Positions 32,769 through 40,849 of a stretch of 64,000 bases of DNA are shown here, piece by piece (positions within the stretch are counted from its first letter, which is position 1; the number at the start of each line of letters is the position of its first letter). The notes beneath the pieces are model-generated. The model was not told the DNA's origin. It ran no database searches and saw nothing but the letters and a program-made list of their open reading frames with translations. A program made the translations under genes and the position numbers. Source of the stretch: Nonomuraea cypriaca (GTDB taxonomy: Bacteria > Actinomycetota > Actinomycetes > Streptosporangiales > Streptosporangiaceae); contig NZ_JADOGI010000017.1 of the NCBI RefSeq assembly GCF_015645445.1, forward strand, positions 1 through 64,000, read 5' to 3'.

Positions 32769-34061
32769 ATGTCCGAGCATGAGACCGTACGACCACAGGC
32801 CGCCGGCGAGGGGACGCGGATCCCGGCGGGCCCCACCGGTCTGGGGGCCCCGACGCTGCACGTCCCGCGCGGCACCGAGAGCGCGGCCCGCGACGGCGTG
32901 GTGCGTGACGGCGCGGTCCGTGAGCGCCTGGCGCGGGCCCTGTTGCCGGACGGTCCCACCGGCCTGGGGACGCATTCGCTGCGCCGCCCCGAGGCCGATC
33001 GGCCGCTCCGCGACGACGACGGTCACGAACCCGCCGCGAGCCCGCCGGTTCCCGGCGCGTACAGCGTCGCCCCGGTGGTCTACCAGGAGCGGGAGTGGGG
33101 TGACGGGAGCCACCCGCCGCTCTACTGCCCCGGCACCGTACGCGTCGACGAGGGGCTCGGGGAGGAGGTCAACCGGCGGCTGGTGGCGTGGGCGGAGCGG
33201 GTCGGCCTGCACGCAGGGCGGATGGAGGAGTTCCGCGACACCGGGTTCGGGCGGCTGGCGATGCTCACCCATCCCGACACCGACGACCCCGACCTGCTCA
33301 TGGTCGCCGCCCAGATGAACGCCGCCTGGTGGGCGGCCGACGACTACTACGCCGACGAGAGCGACCTCGGCGCGACGCCGACCGAGCTGCCCCCGCGGCT
33401 GGCGCTGGTGATGTCGGCCATGGACCCGCCGCCGTTCGCCGGCGACTACACCCGGCAACTGGAGGAGGCGATCCACGCCGACCCCGTACTCGTGGCGCTG
33501 CGCTCCGCGACCGGACACCTGAGCCGCCACGCCACGCCCACGCAGGTCATGCGGGCTTCGAGCACCACCTTCCAGATGTACGTGAGCTGGGCCGCGTACG
33601 CCGCCTGGCGATACCTGGACACGCCGCCGCCCGTGTGGCGCTATCTCGCGGCCAGGCAGCACGACAGCTTCTACACCTCCATGACGCTCATCGACGTCGT
33701 CGGCGGTTACGAGCTGCCCGCAGGCCTCTTCTGCGACAGGCGGTTCCACACCGCGCTCATGCAGGCGGGCACCGCCAGCGTCATCGTCAACGACCTGCAC
33801 TCCGTCGAGCGGGAGGCCGCCGACGAGCTGCCCGACTCCAACGTGGTCCTGCTCATCGCCGCCGAGGAGGGCTGCTCCATCCGCGCGGCGACCGAACGCG
33901 CGGTGTCCCTGCACAACGACTTCGTCAGAGGGTTCGAGAACAGCCGGCGCGAGCTGGCCGGCGTCCCCTCCATCGAGCTGAAGCGGTATCTGCGTGGAGC
34001 GCAGGCGTGGATGGCCGGATGCCTCGAATGGCACGGCGCCAGCAGCCGCTACCAGACCTGA
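32769..34061 (+). CDS. 2-Methylisoborneol synthase (encapsulin cargo terpene cyclase)
   Basis: The 430-residue class I terpene synthase converts 2-methyl-GPP to 2-methylisoborneol, an earthy-smelling monoterpenoid. The metal-binding motifs are DDYYADE (191-197) and NDLHSVERE (341-349), followed by the Arg-Tyr end SSRYQT. The first 100 residues are disordered, Pro/Gly/Arg-rich and contain two copies of GPTGLG: GPTGLGAPTL (21-30) and GPTGLGTHSL (62-71). In family 2B systems the disordered N-terminus of this enzyme directs it into the shell, so these are probable cargo-loading signals. It lies between the shell gene and the methyltransferase in one operon. Confidence 0.93.
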   Translation: MSEHETVRPQAAGEGTRIPAGPTGLGAPTLHVPRGTESAARDGVVRDGAVRERLARALLPDGPTGLGTHSLRRPEADRPLRDDDGHEPAASPPVPGAYSVAPVVYQEREWGDGSHPPLYCPGTVRVDEGLGEEVNRRLVAWAERVGLHAGRMEEFRDTGFGRLAMLTHPDTDDPDLLMVAAQMNAAWWAADDYYADESDLGATPTELPPRLALVMSAMDPPPFAGDYTRQLEEAIHADPVLVALRSATGHLSRHATPTQVMRASSTTFQMYVSWAAYAAWRYLDTPPPVWRYLAARQHDSFYTSMTLIDVVGGYELPAGLFCDRRFHTALMQAGTASVIVNDLHSVEREAADELPDSNVVLLIAAEEGCSIRAATERAVSLHNDFVRGFENSRRELAGVPSIELKRYLRGAQAWMAGCLEWHGASSRYQT

Positions 34062-34095
34062 CCCCGCATGTCCCAGACAGAAAGGAACGCGTCCC

Positions 34096-34950
34096 TTGAC
34101 CGTCAACCAGGAGTCTCCTGTGCTCAGCAGCCTCTACCAGCGTTCGGTGGCCGACTACTGGAACGCCGAGCGTAACCCGGTCAACCTGCGCCTGGGCGAG
34201 GTGGACGGCATCTACCACCACCACTACGGCATCGGCGAGGTCGACTGGTCGGTGCTGGAGGGCCCGGAGGAGACCCGCGAGGAACGAGTCACCGCGGAGC
34301 TCCACCGGCTGGAGTCCGCCCAGACCGACCTCCTCATGAGCCAGCTCGGCGCGCTGCTGCCCGAGCACCGGATCCTGGACGCGGGCTCGGGCCGCGGCGG
34401 CTCCAGCATCGTCGCCAACCTGCGCTTCGGCTGCCAGGTCGACGGCGTCTCGATCTCGGAGTCCCAGGTGGCCTTCGCCAACGAGCAGGCCGCGCAGCGC
34501 GGTGTGGGCGACCGGGTCCGCTTCCACTTCCGCGACATGCTCGACACCGGGTTCCCTTCGGGCGCGTTCCAGGCGATCTGGAACAACGAGAGCACCATGT
34601 ACGTCGAGCTCGCCCTGCTGTTCGCCGAGCACGCCCGGCTGCTGCGGCGCGGCGGCCGGTACGTCTGCATCACCGGCTGCTACAACGACGCCTACGGCCT
34701 GCCCTCCAGGGCCATCAGCCAGATCAACGCCCACTACATCTGCGACATCCACTCGCGCAGCACGTACTTCAAGGAGATGGCGGCCAACCGCCTCGTCCCG
34801 ATCGACGTCATCGACCTGACCGCCGCCACGATCCCCTACTGGGAGCTGCGCGCCAAGACGTCCCTGGCCACCGGCATCGAGCAACCGTTCCTCGACGCGT
34901 ACCGCAACGGCAGCTTCCAGTACCTCCTCATCGCCGCCGACCGCATCTGA
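34096..34950 (+). CDS. Geranyl diphosphate 2-C-methyltransferase
   Basis: The 284-residue protein is the SAM-dependent enzyme that methylates GPP at C2, making the substrate for the adjacent synthase. Motif I is RILDAGSGRGGSSIVANLRF. DGVSISESQVAFANEQA and WNNESTMYVE follow, and LPSRAISQINAHYICDIHSR lies in the substrate-binding lid typical of this enzyme. VADYWNAERNPVNLRLGEVDGIYHHHYGIG at the N-terminus is a family hallmark. TTG at 34096, with AAAGGAAC nine bases upstream, is the best start. The operon then ends at a strong terminator. Confidence 0.93.
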   Translation: MTVNQESPVLSSLYQRSVADYWNAERNPVNLRLGEVDGIYHHHYGIGEVDWSVLEGPEETREERVTAELHRLESAQTDLLMSQLGALLPEHRILDAGSGRGGSSIVANLRFGCQVDGVSISESQVAFANEQAAQRGVGDRVRFHFRDMLDTGFPSGAFQAIWNNESTMYVELALLFAEHARLLRRGGRYVCITGCYNDAYGLPSRAISQINAHYICDIHSRSTYFKEMAANRLVPIDVIDLTAATIPYWELRAKTSLATGIEQPFLDAYRNGSFQYLLIAADRI

Positions 34951-34971
34951 CCGCTCAGCCCACCTCGCGCA

Positions 34972-34998
34972 GTGCCGCCGCCAGAAGCGCGGCGGCAC
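34972..34998 (+). terminator. Terminator of the encapsulin-methylisoborneol operon
   Basis: GTGCCGCCGC (34972-34981) and GCGGCGGCAC (34989-34998) form a perfect 10-bp stem with a 7-base loop, starting 22 bases after the methyltransferase stop. No T tract follows. Position and stability support termination. Confidence 0.78.
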
Positions 34999-35083
34999 CC
35001 GGGCCAGCGCCCTCGCGAACGGTGTTCCGGACGTCGGCTCTCCGCGACGGTCTTGTGATCTCCGGCTGCCATCATCCGGCCTC

Positions 35084-35551
35084 ATGGTTCGCTTCTCGCT
35101 GGCCATCGTCTGCCTGACCGGCACACTCCTGGGCTGCGCCGCCGCGCCCGACGAGACCCGCCCCGTGTCGTCGTCGCCCGGCCAGGACCCCACCGAGGTC
35201 GTGACCCCCGCATCGGAGCGGTACCACGCCACGGATCTGCGTCCGGGCGACTGCGTCGAACCGATGCCGGCGGACTTCGTGGTGACAGTGGTGAGTTGCG
35301 ACGTGCCGCACGCGGCGGAGTTCGCCACCACGTACGTGCTTCGCCAAGGTCCTTGGCCGGGGGTGGAGGAGATGCGGACGCTGATCGAGCAGGGGTGCGG
35401 GCCGCGGATGCGGTACGTGGAGTCCAGACGGGCCGAGGTCGGCGTGACCGGGCTCGTGCCGTTGGAGAGCGACTGGCCGCGGCACCGGACGGTCTACTGC
35501 CTGGCCGTCCCGGTGGGCGGCGGGAAGCTCGTGGGCCGCGTCATCAAGTGA
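35084..35551 (+). CDS. Lipoprotein with septum-formation-type domain
   Basis: The 155-residue protein has a signal peptide with lipobox (SLAIVCLTGTLLGC), so Cys 18 should be lipidated. After a Ser/Pro-rich linker come DLRPGDCVEPM, VVTVVSCDVPHAAEFATTYV and GCGPRMRYV, with the cysteine spacing of the PF13845 'septum formation' domain found in actinobacterial envelope proteins. The molecular role of that domain is not established. It stands alone after the methylisoborneol operon. Confidence 0.78.
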   Translation: MVRFSLAIVCLTGTLLGCAAAPDETRPVSSSPGQDPTEVVTPASERYHATDLRPGDCVEPMPADFVVTVVSCDVPHAAEFATTYVLRQGPWPGVEEMRTLIEQGCGPRMRYVESRRAEVGVTGLVPLESDWPRHRTVYCLAVPVGGGKLVGRVIK

Positions 35552-35825
35552 TCTTCCGCCGGGCGCGGGCGCCTGGATGATCGTATTGACGGTTTTTCAT
35601 CGGCTCTTTCCGAGTTCGAGGACTACGACTGCGGCGTGGCTTTGCGCAGTGACTATCCGTAACTGTAACCATCGAACCGGTTCCGTTGCTTAGGTACGGG
35701 CGGATTCGGGCCTGCGGGTCAGTCGCGACGAGGGGTCGCATTCCGAAAGGTACGGTGACATGTTCTCGCCCATTCATGGGACAAAAGCCACAGCCGCTTC
35801 CGATCGGCGGAAGAGGCGTCACACG
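35552..35825 (+). promoter_or_regulatory. Intergenic region with promoter-like and palindromic elements
   Basis: TTGACGG near 35588 is a possible -35. GAACCGGTTC at 35674-35683 is a perfect 10-bp palindrome in a less GC-rich stretch, about 140 bases before the start at 35826. No gene is visible. Confidence 0.35.
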
Positions 35826-36710
35826 ATGAAGAGAATGTCGACCCTGGCCATGCGCGGCTCGCTTTCGGTGATCCTGGTCGCCACCCTGGCCCCGGCTGCG
35901 CACGCCGCCGACGACCCCGACTCGCCCAAACTCAGGCACGACCGTCGTCTCCACGACCGTCATCATCTCCGTCTCAAGGGCAGGCTCCATGACCATGAGG
36001 ACAAGTGCGGGCCGCGTACCTTCTACAAGCTCGACAAGATCACACCGCGGAACTTCTTCCTGCCCCGCACCCAATACATCGACGGCCCGGGCGGCTCGAT
36101 GACGGTGTCGGTCACGCGGGAGCACGAGGTGCTGGCGTTCCTCGAAACCGAGCGGGAGCGGCAGACGCAGACAAGGCGGGAGAGGCAGAGGGCGGCGGAG
36201 TTGGCGAGGACGAGGGAGTTGGCGAGGGCGAGGGAGTTGGCGAGGGCGAGGGAGGAGACGGAGGAGGAGACGGAGGAGGAGACGAAGGAGGTGGCACAGG
36301 ATACGGAGACGGATACGGAGACGGAGACGGAGGCGGAGACGGAGGCGGAGACGGATACGGAGACGAAGACGAAGACGAAGACCAAGTCGGACACGGACAC
36401 GGACTCCCACACCAACATCAGGGAAGTGGTCCGCCACCTGCGCAGGCTGGGGCTGCCCCACCTGGAGGAGCGGCACATGGTCTTCACCGGGCACGAGTAC
36501 ACGCGGGATATCACCGAAGGGAAGTACGGCCACATGTGGTACCGCGTCTTCGGCTACCGCATCGGCTGGTCGGCCTGGGAGGTGCTCGGCACGTGCCGGC
36601 ACTACAGAGTCGCCGCCGGGATCGCCAACGTGCCCTCCAGGGTCGAGGGCTGGCGCTACTGGGAGACCAAGCATCCGAAGTTCCAGGGTCGCCGGCTGTC
36701 GTCCAAGTAG
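35826..36710 (+). CDS. Secreted protein with a microsatellite-encoded Thr/Glu charged linker
   Basis: ATG 35826 (GAAGAGG upstream) gives 294 residues with a signal peptide (MKRMSTLAMRG, core SLSVILVATLAPAAHAA). The mature protein has an N-terminal basic segment, a first globular part (KCGPRTFYKLDKITPRNFFL), a repeat linker at about residues 125-195, and a C-terminal globular part (VVRHLRRLGLPHLEERHMVF through GYRIGWSAWEVLGTCRHY). The linker is built from ELARAR-type units (18-bp DNA repeats at 36198, 36216, 36234), EEETEEET units and alternating Thr-Glu/Thr-Asp/Thr-Lys pairs (6-bp DNA repeats). Because units are multiples of three, length changes keep the frame. Function unknown. Confidence 0.65.
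   Translation: MKRMSTLAMRGSLSVILVATLAPAAHAADDPDSPKLRHDRRLHDRHHLRLKGRLHDHEDKCGPRTFYKLDKITPRNFFLPRTQYIDGPGGSMTVSVTREHEVLAFLETERERQTQTRRERQRAAELARTRELARARELARAREETEEETEEETKEVAQDTETDTETETEAETEAETDTETKTKTKTKSDTDTDSHTNIREVVRHLRRLGLPHLEERHMVFTGHEYTRDITEGKYGHMWYRVFGYRIGWSAWEVLGTCRHYRVAAGIANVPSRVEGWRYWETKHPKFQGRRLSSK
36198..36411 (+). repeat. Coding microsatellite: 18-, 12- and 6-bp tandem repeats
   Basis: Three 18-bp units (36198-36251), then 12-bp GAGGAGGAGACG-type units, then a long run of 6-bp units of the type GAGACG, GATACG, AAGACG up to about 36411. The purine content of the plus strand is very high. The array lies inside the secreted protein gene. Slippage would change linker length without breaking the frame. 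Confidence 0.85.
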
Positions 36711-37092
36711 GCACCTACCTGGCAAAGACGCGGGCCGGGGTCGTTCAACCCGATTTCGGAGGTCATGCCCCGGGGTATCGGGGAGAGACGGATGCGGTTT
36801 ATGTCCGGCCTCCGCCCCACGATTGGGGGGAACAAGGATGACCATCCAGCGGTATCTGCCCTTCCGCCTTCGGCCGGACAGGGCCCAGGATCCCGTGTAC
36901 CCGGATCGCGGCGCCGAGACGAGTCGGTCACGACGCCGCCGTCGTCGCCATCGGCGCGGCGGCTGAGCGCTGACCTGAGGCTGACCGCGCTGGCTGCCGC
37001 CAGGGAAATGTCGCCGCCGAAGCTGGGCGAGGGAGTGTGCGCCAGCCGGTCGGCACCCAAGAGGGCCAGGGCGCGGGTTCAGGGCGCGGGGT
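36711..37092. other. Intergenic region without a recognisable gene
   Basis: The 382 bases between the convergent ends of the repeat protein and the trypsin-like protease contain short open frames, but none has a family match, ribosome site or typical composition. GTTCAGGGCG occurs twice in near-direct repeat at the right end. I see no clear terminator stem or RNA gene. Confidence 0.4.
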
Positions 37093-37866
37093 TCAGGGCA
37101 GGGTGACGAACTTGCCGAGGAAGCGCCGGGCCGAGGTGGTGTCCAGGCGGTAGTCGTAGTTGACGCCCTTGCAGACGTCGTCCGCCCCGCTGATAGACGT
37201 GGCGACGAGCAGGTGTGAGTTGGCTTCGCCCAGGAAGTTGGGGCCGCCCGAGTCGCCGAAGCAGGTGCTGCCGTCGTCCTTGAAGCTCAGCTTCAGGTCA
37301 AGCCACTTGCGGGACAGGCCCTTGAAGGAGATCGACGCCTGGTTGCGGGTGTCGGTGTAGTGGTAGCGGTTTTTGTGCTTCTTCGTGGTGGGGGCGAGTG
37401 AGCCGTACCCGACCGGGGTGAAGCGGGCGGATTTCAGCCTGTTGTCGGCCTTGAGCTGGTCGAGCATGCCCAAAGAGGGCAGCAGGGCGGGTTTGATGTT
37501 CGGGATGGGCTCGGAGAAGACGACCACGGCCATGTCGTGGAGCGCCGATTCGTTCTTGTATCGCGGGTCCGGCACGTAACGGCCGGTGTAGAGCTTGCTC
37601 CCGGGCCGATAGTGGTCGGCGAAGGACACACGGGCGTGCTTTTGCCCTCCCTCCCCGCAGTGTGCGGCCGTGAGGAAGACGGTGGGCGAGATGAGCGTGC
37701 CGGTGCAGTAGGACCATGTGCCGTCGGGGTTCGGCTTCTTGCCGATCAGGGCTCCGACCTCCGGGTGTGCGTTTCCGTCGGCGGACCCGTTGGTGATGGC
37801 TGATGCGGGCGTGGCGGCACCGAGAAGAAACCCGGCACTAACCATGACAAAGGGGACAAAACGCAT
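37093..37866 (-). CDS. Secreted trypsin-like serine protease (S1 family)
   Basis: The 257-residue protein has a signal peptide (MRFVPFVMVSAGFLLGAATP, cleavage after ASA) and starts its mature part with ITNGSADGNAHPEVGAL. The catalytic triad is visible: His in FLTAAHCGEG, Asp in ESALHDMAVVVF, Ser in TCFGDSGGPNF. Four Cys could form two disulfides. The mature start differs from the IVGG of activated trypsins, so zymogen control may differ. It acts outside the cell on proteins. Confidence 0.88.
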   Translation of the reverse strand: MRFVPFVMVSAGFLLGAATPASAITNGSADGNAHPEVGALIGKKPNPDGTWSYCTGTLISPTVFLTAAHCGEGGQKHARVSFADHYRPGSKLYTGRYVPDPRYKNESALHDMAVVVFSEPIPNIKPALLPSLGMLDQLKADNRLKSARFTPVGYGSLAPTTKKHKNRYHYTDTRNQASISFKGLSRKWLDLKLSFKDDGSTCFGDSGGPNFLGEANSHLLVATSISGADDVCKGVNYDYRLDTTSARRFLGKFVTLP

Positions 37867-38029
37867 TCCACGAGTGTAGCTGTCTTGGTATTGGCGTGAC
37901 AGTAGCCGGTAAAAGATCTACCGACAGGCCGTCAGATTCCCGGCGATTTTACGCGGAACGGCCGCACGAACAATGATTCGTGCGGCCACACGCCATTACT
38001 GGGTCCCCTGTTACCTGGGTTCAACGACC

Positions 38030-39073
38030 TCAGAGCGCGTCGGTGTTCTGCGCGGCTCGATAGACGGCCATCGCCTCGTTTCCGAAGAACGGGCCGAACA
38101 TGAAACCCGGGGCGAAGTTGTAGGTGAAACTGTTGACGGAGTTCAGCCAGCCGGTCCCGGTGGACTCGTCGAACCCCTGGAACCACGGCCCGCCGCTCGA
38201 CCCGCCGTTCAGGTTGCAGCGCAACCCCTGGTCCCTCGTCATGACGGTGTCGTCGAACGCCCGCCCGCTGCAGTAGATCAGGTCGGAGCCGTCGAAGGGC
38301 GCCGCCGCCGGGTACCCGAAGGCGAACGTCTGCTGCTGTCTGGACTGGTTGAACGCCACCCCCTGCCCGCCCACGACGTCGGTCAGCGTACGTCCATCGA
38401 GCGGTGCGACCACGGCGGCGGCGATGTCGAAGTTGATGTCCTCACGGGCGTTCCACTGCTGGGTGGTCAGCAGGGAGGTCGCCACCCAGGTGCCGAACGG
38501 GCGGCGGCCGTCGTCGAAGCCGGGGACGAACACCCAGTTGCGGTGGGAGGCGCCGTTCAGCTTCACGCAGTGGCCGGCGGTCATCACCACGCTCTCGTTG
38601 GCGCTGGTCACGGCCGTGCCGGAGCACGAGGAGTTGGCGCCGTCCGCGGTGGTGAAGAAGACGCGGCCCGTGGTGCGTACGACGGTGCCCTCGTCGGTCC
38701 ACTGCAGGCCGCGGCTGTTGGGCGCCTGGGCTCCGGTGCCGGCCGAGGCCGTCCGGGTCCACGAGGCGCCCTGGGTGGTCCACGGGGCGCGGCGCGTCGT
38801 GGTGGCCGCCGCGCCGCGGGTCGCCCAAGGGGTGCCCCGGGTCGGCCCGCTCGACCTGGTGGCGCGGCGCGGCGGGGGCGCCGACAGCGGCTCGGCCGCC
38901 AGCATGCGCTGCGATGTCCAGTACTGCAGCACGGTCCTGCGTTCTGACGAGGAGTCCGCGGCGGACCACCCGGCGGGCCGGGGATCGACACCGGCCTGAG
39001 CGGTGCCGGTGGGGACCAGCGCGCCTGTCACGGTGAGCGCGACGGCGGAGAGCAGGGCGACTCTGCGGTGCAT
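38030..39073 (-). CDS. Secreted V8/glutamyl-endopeptidase-like serine protease with repetitive propeptide
   Basis: ATG 39073 with GGGAGGT upstream gives 347 residues. A signal peptide (HRRVALLSAVALTVTGALVP) is followed by a Thr/Arg/Trp-rich stretch of about 70 residues with repeats of the type RGTPWATRG, RRAPWTTQG and QGASWTRT. The S1 protease domain has His in VVMTAGHCVKL, Asp in NFDIAAAVV and Ser in LNGGSSGGPWFQ. The domain resembles staphylococcal V8-type and related actinomycete enzymes. The repetitive stretch may be a propeptide or wall-interacting linker. It shares no close sequence with the protease at 37093 despite being its neighbour. Confidence 0.85.
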   Translation of the reverse strand: MHRRVALLSAVALTVTGALVPTGTAQAGVDPRPAGWSAADSSSERRTVLQYWTSQRMLAAEPLSAPPPRRATRSSGPTRGTPWATRGAAATTTRRAPWTTQGASWTRTASAGTGAQAPNSRGLQWTDEGTVVRTTGRVFFTTADGANSSCSGTAVTSANESVVMTAGHCVKLNGASHRNWVFVPGFDDGRRPFGTWVATSLLTTQQWNAREDINFDIAAAVVAPLDGRTLTDVVGGQGVAFNQSRQQQTFAFGYPAAAPFDGSDLIYCSGRAFDDTVMTRDQGLRCNLNGGSSGGPWFQGFDESTGTGWLNSVNSFTYNFAPGFMFGPFFGNEAMAVYRAAQNTDAL

Positions 39074-39169
39074 GACGTACCTCCCGAAACGGAACTTGCC
39101 GTTGAGAGGTACGCGCCGCACCCGCCGTCTCGCTCAATACACGCCAAAATGCCTATAGGAGGGGCGACC

Positions 39170-40207
39170 TCAACTCGGGGATTCGCGGCCGGTCAGCGGG
39201 CCGCGACCCTGCCGGATCAGGAAGACGGCGCACGAGCCCAGTGCCCATACGGCCAGTACCAGGAACGGTGTCAGGCTCTGGTGGCCGCCGAAGTAGACGG
39301 CGGTGTGCTGGGCGTTGACCGAAGCCCCCGGCGGCAGCCAGCGGCCGATGGCGCCGAGCGGCGACGGCAGCAGCGGCCAGGAGACGGCCCCGCCCGAGGA
39401 GGGGTTGCCGAGCAGCACCATCAACCCCCAGGTCGGGAGCATCGCCCAGCGCCCGATGAGGGCGTGGAACATGGTGTACACCAGCCCGGTGGTGATCATG
39501 GTCAGCGCCAGGATGAACCAGGACTCCAGGAACGGCAGCCTGAGCGCGCCGAGCAGCCAGTCCACGATCGCGACGATGGACAGCGCGCCCAGCATCGCGT
39601 ACGCGGCCATGAAGGCGATGCGGGCGCCCGGCCTGAGCCCGGGGGCGTTCACGTTGAGCTGGGTCCCCCCGATGAAGCCGATGACGACCGCGGCGAGCGT
39701 GATGTAGAAGATCGCGAGCCCGCGCGGGTCGCCCCGCTGGAGCGGCTTCATGTCCTGCACCGTCAGCCGCATCCCGACCTTCGGGGCCACCTTCGGCGCC
39801 GCCGCGCTGAGCAGCTGCGCCACCGACGCGCCCGAGGCGCTCGACACGTGCAGCGTGACATCGTTTCCGTGCACGGTGAACACCCCGAACACCCGCTGCT
39901 CCTCGGCCTCCTCGCGGGCCCGCTCGAACGAGCCGGGGAAGGACAGGGCGAGCGAGGTGTTCAGCGCCTGCTCCATGCCCGCCACGAACGCCTTCCCGCG
40001 AACGGTCTCATAGCTGACGCCCACGACCGCCACGGGGACGCGGTGCGGGGTCGGGGCGGCCATGGCGTACGTGTACGAGCCGGCGAACAGCCCGGCCCCC
40101 GCGGCGAGGATCACCACCAGAACGGACGCGGGCAAGAACGGTGACTCCTTGAAGGCCGTCCACCACTCGCGTATCCGGTCGTTCATCCCGCGTTCTTTCC
40201 CCTCCAT
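39170..40207 (-). CDS. YhgE/Pip- or DUF3533-like integral membrane protein
   Basis: The 345-residue protein has one N-terminal helix (LPASVLVVILAAGAGLFAGS), a soluble extracytoplasmic domain of about 130 residues (VPVAVVGVSYETVRGKAFVA and GVFTVHGNDVTLHVS), and a C-terminal block of about five helices. This one-plus-five topology is that of YhgE/Pip and DUF3533 proteins, related to ABC-2 permeases. Transport or export roles are suggested, and no ATPase is adjacent. Its ATG overlaps the pcm stop (TGATG), so the two are coupled. An internal ATG at 40186 is an alternative start. Confidence 0.75.
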   Translation of the reverse strand: MEGKERGMNDRIREWWTAFKESPFLPASVLVVILAAGAGLFAGSYTYAMAAPTPHRVPVAVVGVSYETVRGKAFVAGMEQALNTSLALSFPGSFERAREEAEEQRVFGVFTVHGNDVTLHVSSASGASVAQLLSAAAPKVAPKVGMRLTVQDMKPLQRGDPRGLAIFYITLAAVVIGFIGGTQLNVNAPGLRPGARIAFMAAYAMLGALSIVAIVDWLLGALRLPFLESWFILALTMITTGLVYTMFHALIGRWAMLPTWGLMVLLGNPSSGGAVSWPLLPSPLGAIGRWLPPGASVNAQHTAVYFGGHQSLTPFLVLAVWALGSCAVFLIRQGRGPLTGRESPS

Positions 40208-40836
40208 CAGAGGGGCGTGCCGTTCCTGCCGACAAGGGGGACGAACTGGGCGGGTGTCAGGGAGCGCCGCCGTTCCAGGCGGCCGCGCCGCTTGGCGAAC
40301 AACGTGACGATGTCGGCCACGCCCGCCGCGATGGGCATGACCAGCCGCCCGCCCTCGGCGAGCTGCTCGGCCAGCGGGGCGGGCACCTCCGCGGCGGCGG
40401 CGGACACGATGACGGCGTCGAAGGGCGCCCGGCCGGGCAGTCCCGCGCTGCCGTCGCCGACCACCACCTCGGCGTTGGTCACGCCGGCCGCGGCGAGGTT
40501 GGCCCGCGCGTGCTCGGCCAGGTCGGCGTGGCGCTCCACCGAGTACACCTGGCGGGCCAGGCGGGCCAGCAGGGCGGTCTGGTAGCCGTACCCGGTGCCG
40601 ATCTCCAGGACGGTCTCAGGGCCGGACAGCAGCAGCGCGTCGATCATCTCGGCGACCAGGGACGGCTGCGAGGTGGGCTGTCCGTGGCCGATCGGGATCG
40701 GCTCGTCGAACTGGGCGCGCGGGACCGAGCGCGCCGGTACGAACCGGTCGCGCGGTGTGGCGGCGATGGCGGCCAGCAGGCGAGGGTCGGTCACCCCTGA
40801 CTGCCGGATGATCTCGACCAGAGTGTCGTACGGCAT
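40207..40836 (-). CDS. pcm: Protein-L-isoaspartate O-methyltransferase
   Basis: The 209-residue protein contains RDRFVPARSV, the substrate motif GHGQPTSQPSLVAEMIDAL, SAM motif I VLEIGTGYGYQTALLARLA and FDAVIVSAAAAEVPAPLAEQLAEGGRLVMP. It methylates damaged isoaspartyl residues to start their repair in the cytoplasm. Unlike the gene at 4672, all SAM motifs are intact. It lies 13 bases after prs and overlaps the membrane protein gene, forming a three-gene unit with no obvious functional link. Confidence 0.92.
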   Translation of the reverse strand: MPYDTLVEIIRQSGVTDPRLLAAIAATPRDRFVPARSVPRAQFDEPIPIGHGQPTSQPSLVAEMIDALLLSGPETVLEIGTGYGYQTALLARLARQVYSVERHADLAEHARANLAAAGVTNAEVVVGDGSAGLPGRAPFDAVIVSAAAAEVPAPLAEQLAEGGRLVMPIAAGVADIVTLFAKRRGRLERRRSLTPAQFVPLVGRNGTPL

Positions 40837-40849
40837 CGGCGGCCCCCGC

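Noticed and set aside
36005..36841. Alternative plus frame with Gly-Asp repeats over the coding microsatellite
   Set aside because: The frame with the signal peptide, ribosome site and two globular parts is far better. The Gly-Asp repeat is the same microsatellite read one base off.
36765..37106. Plus-strand ORF of 113 codons in the gap before the trypsin-like protease
   Set aside because: No family match, no good ribosome site and low-complexity Arg/Ser/Pro composition.
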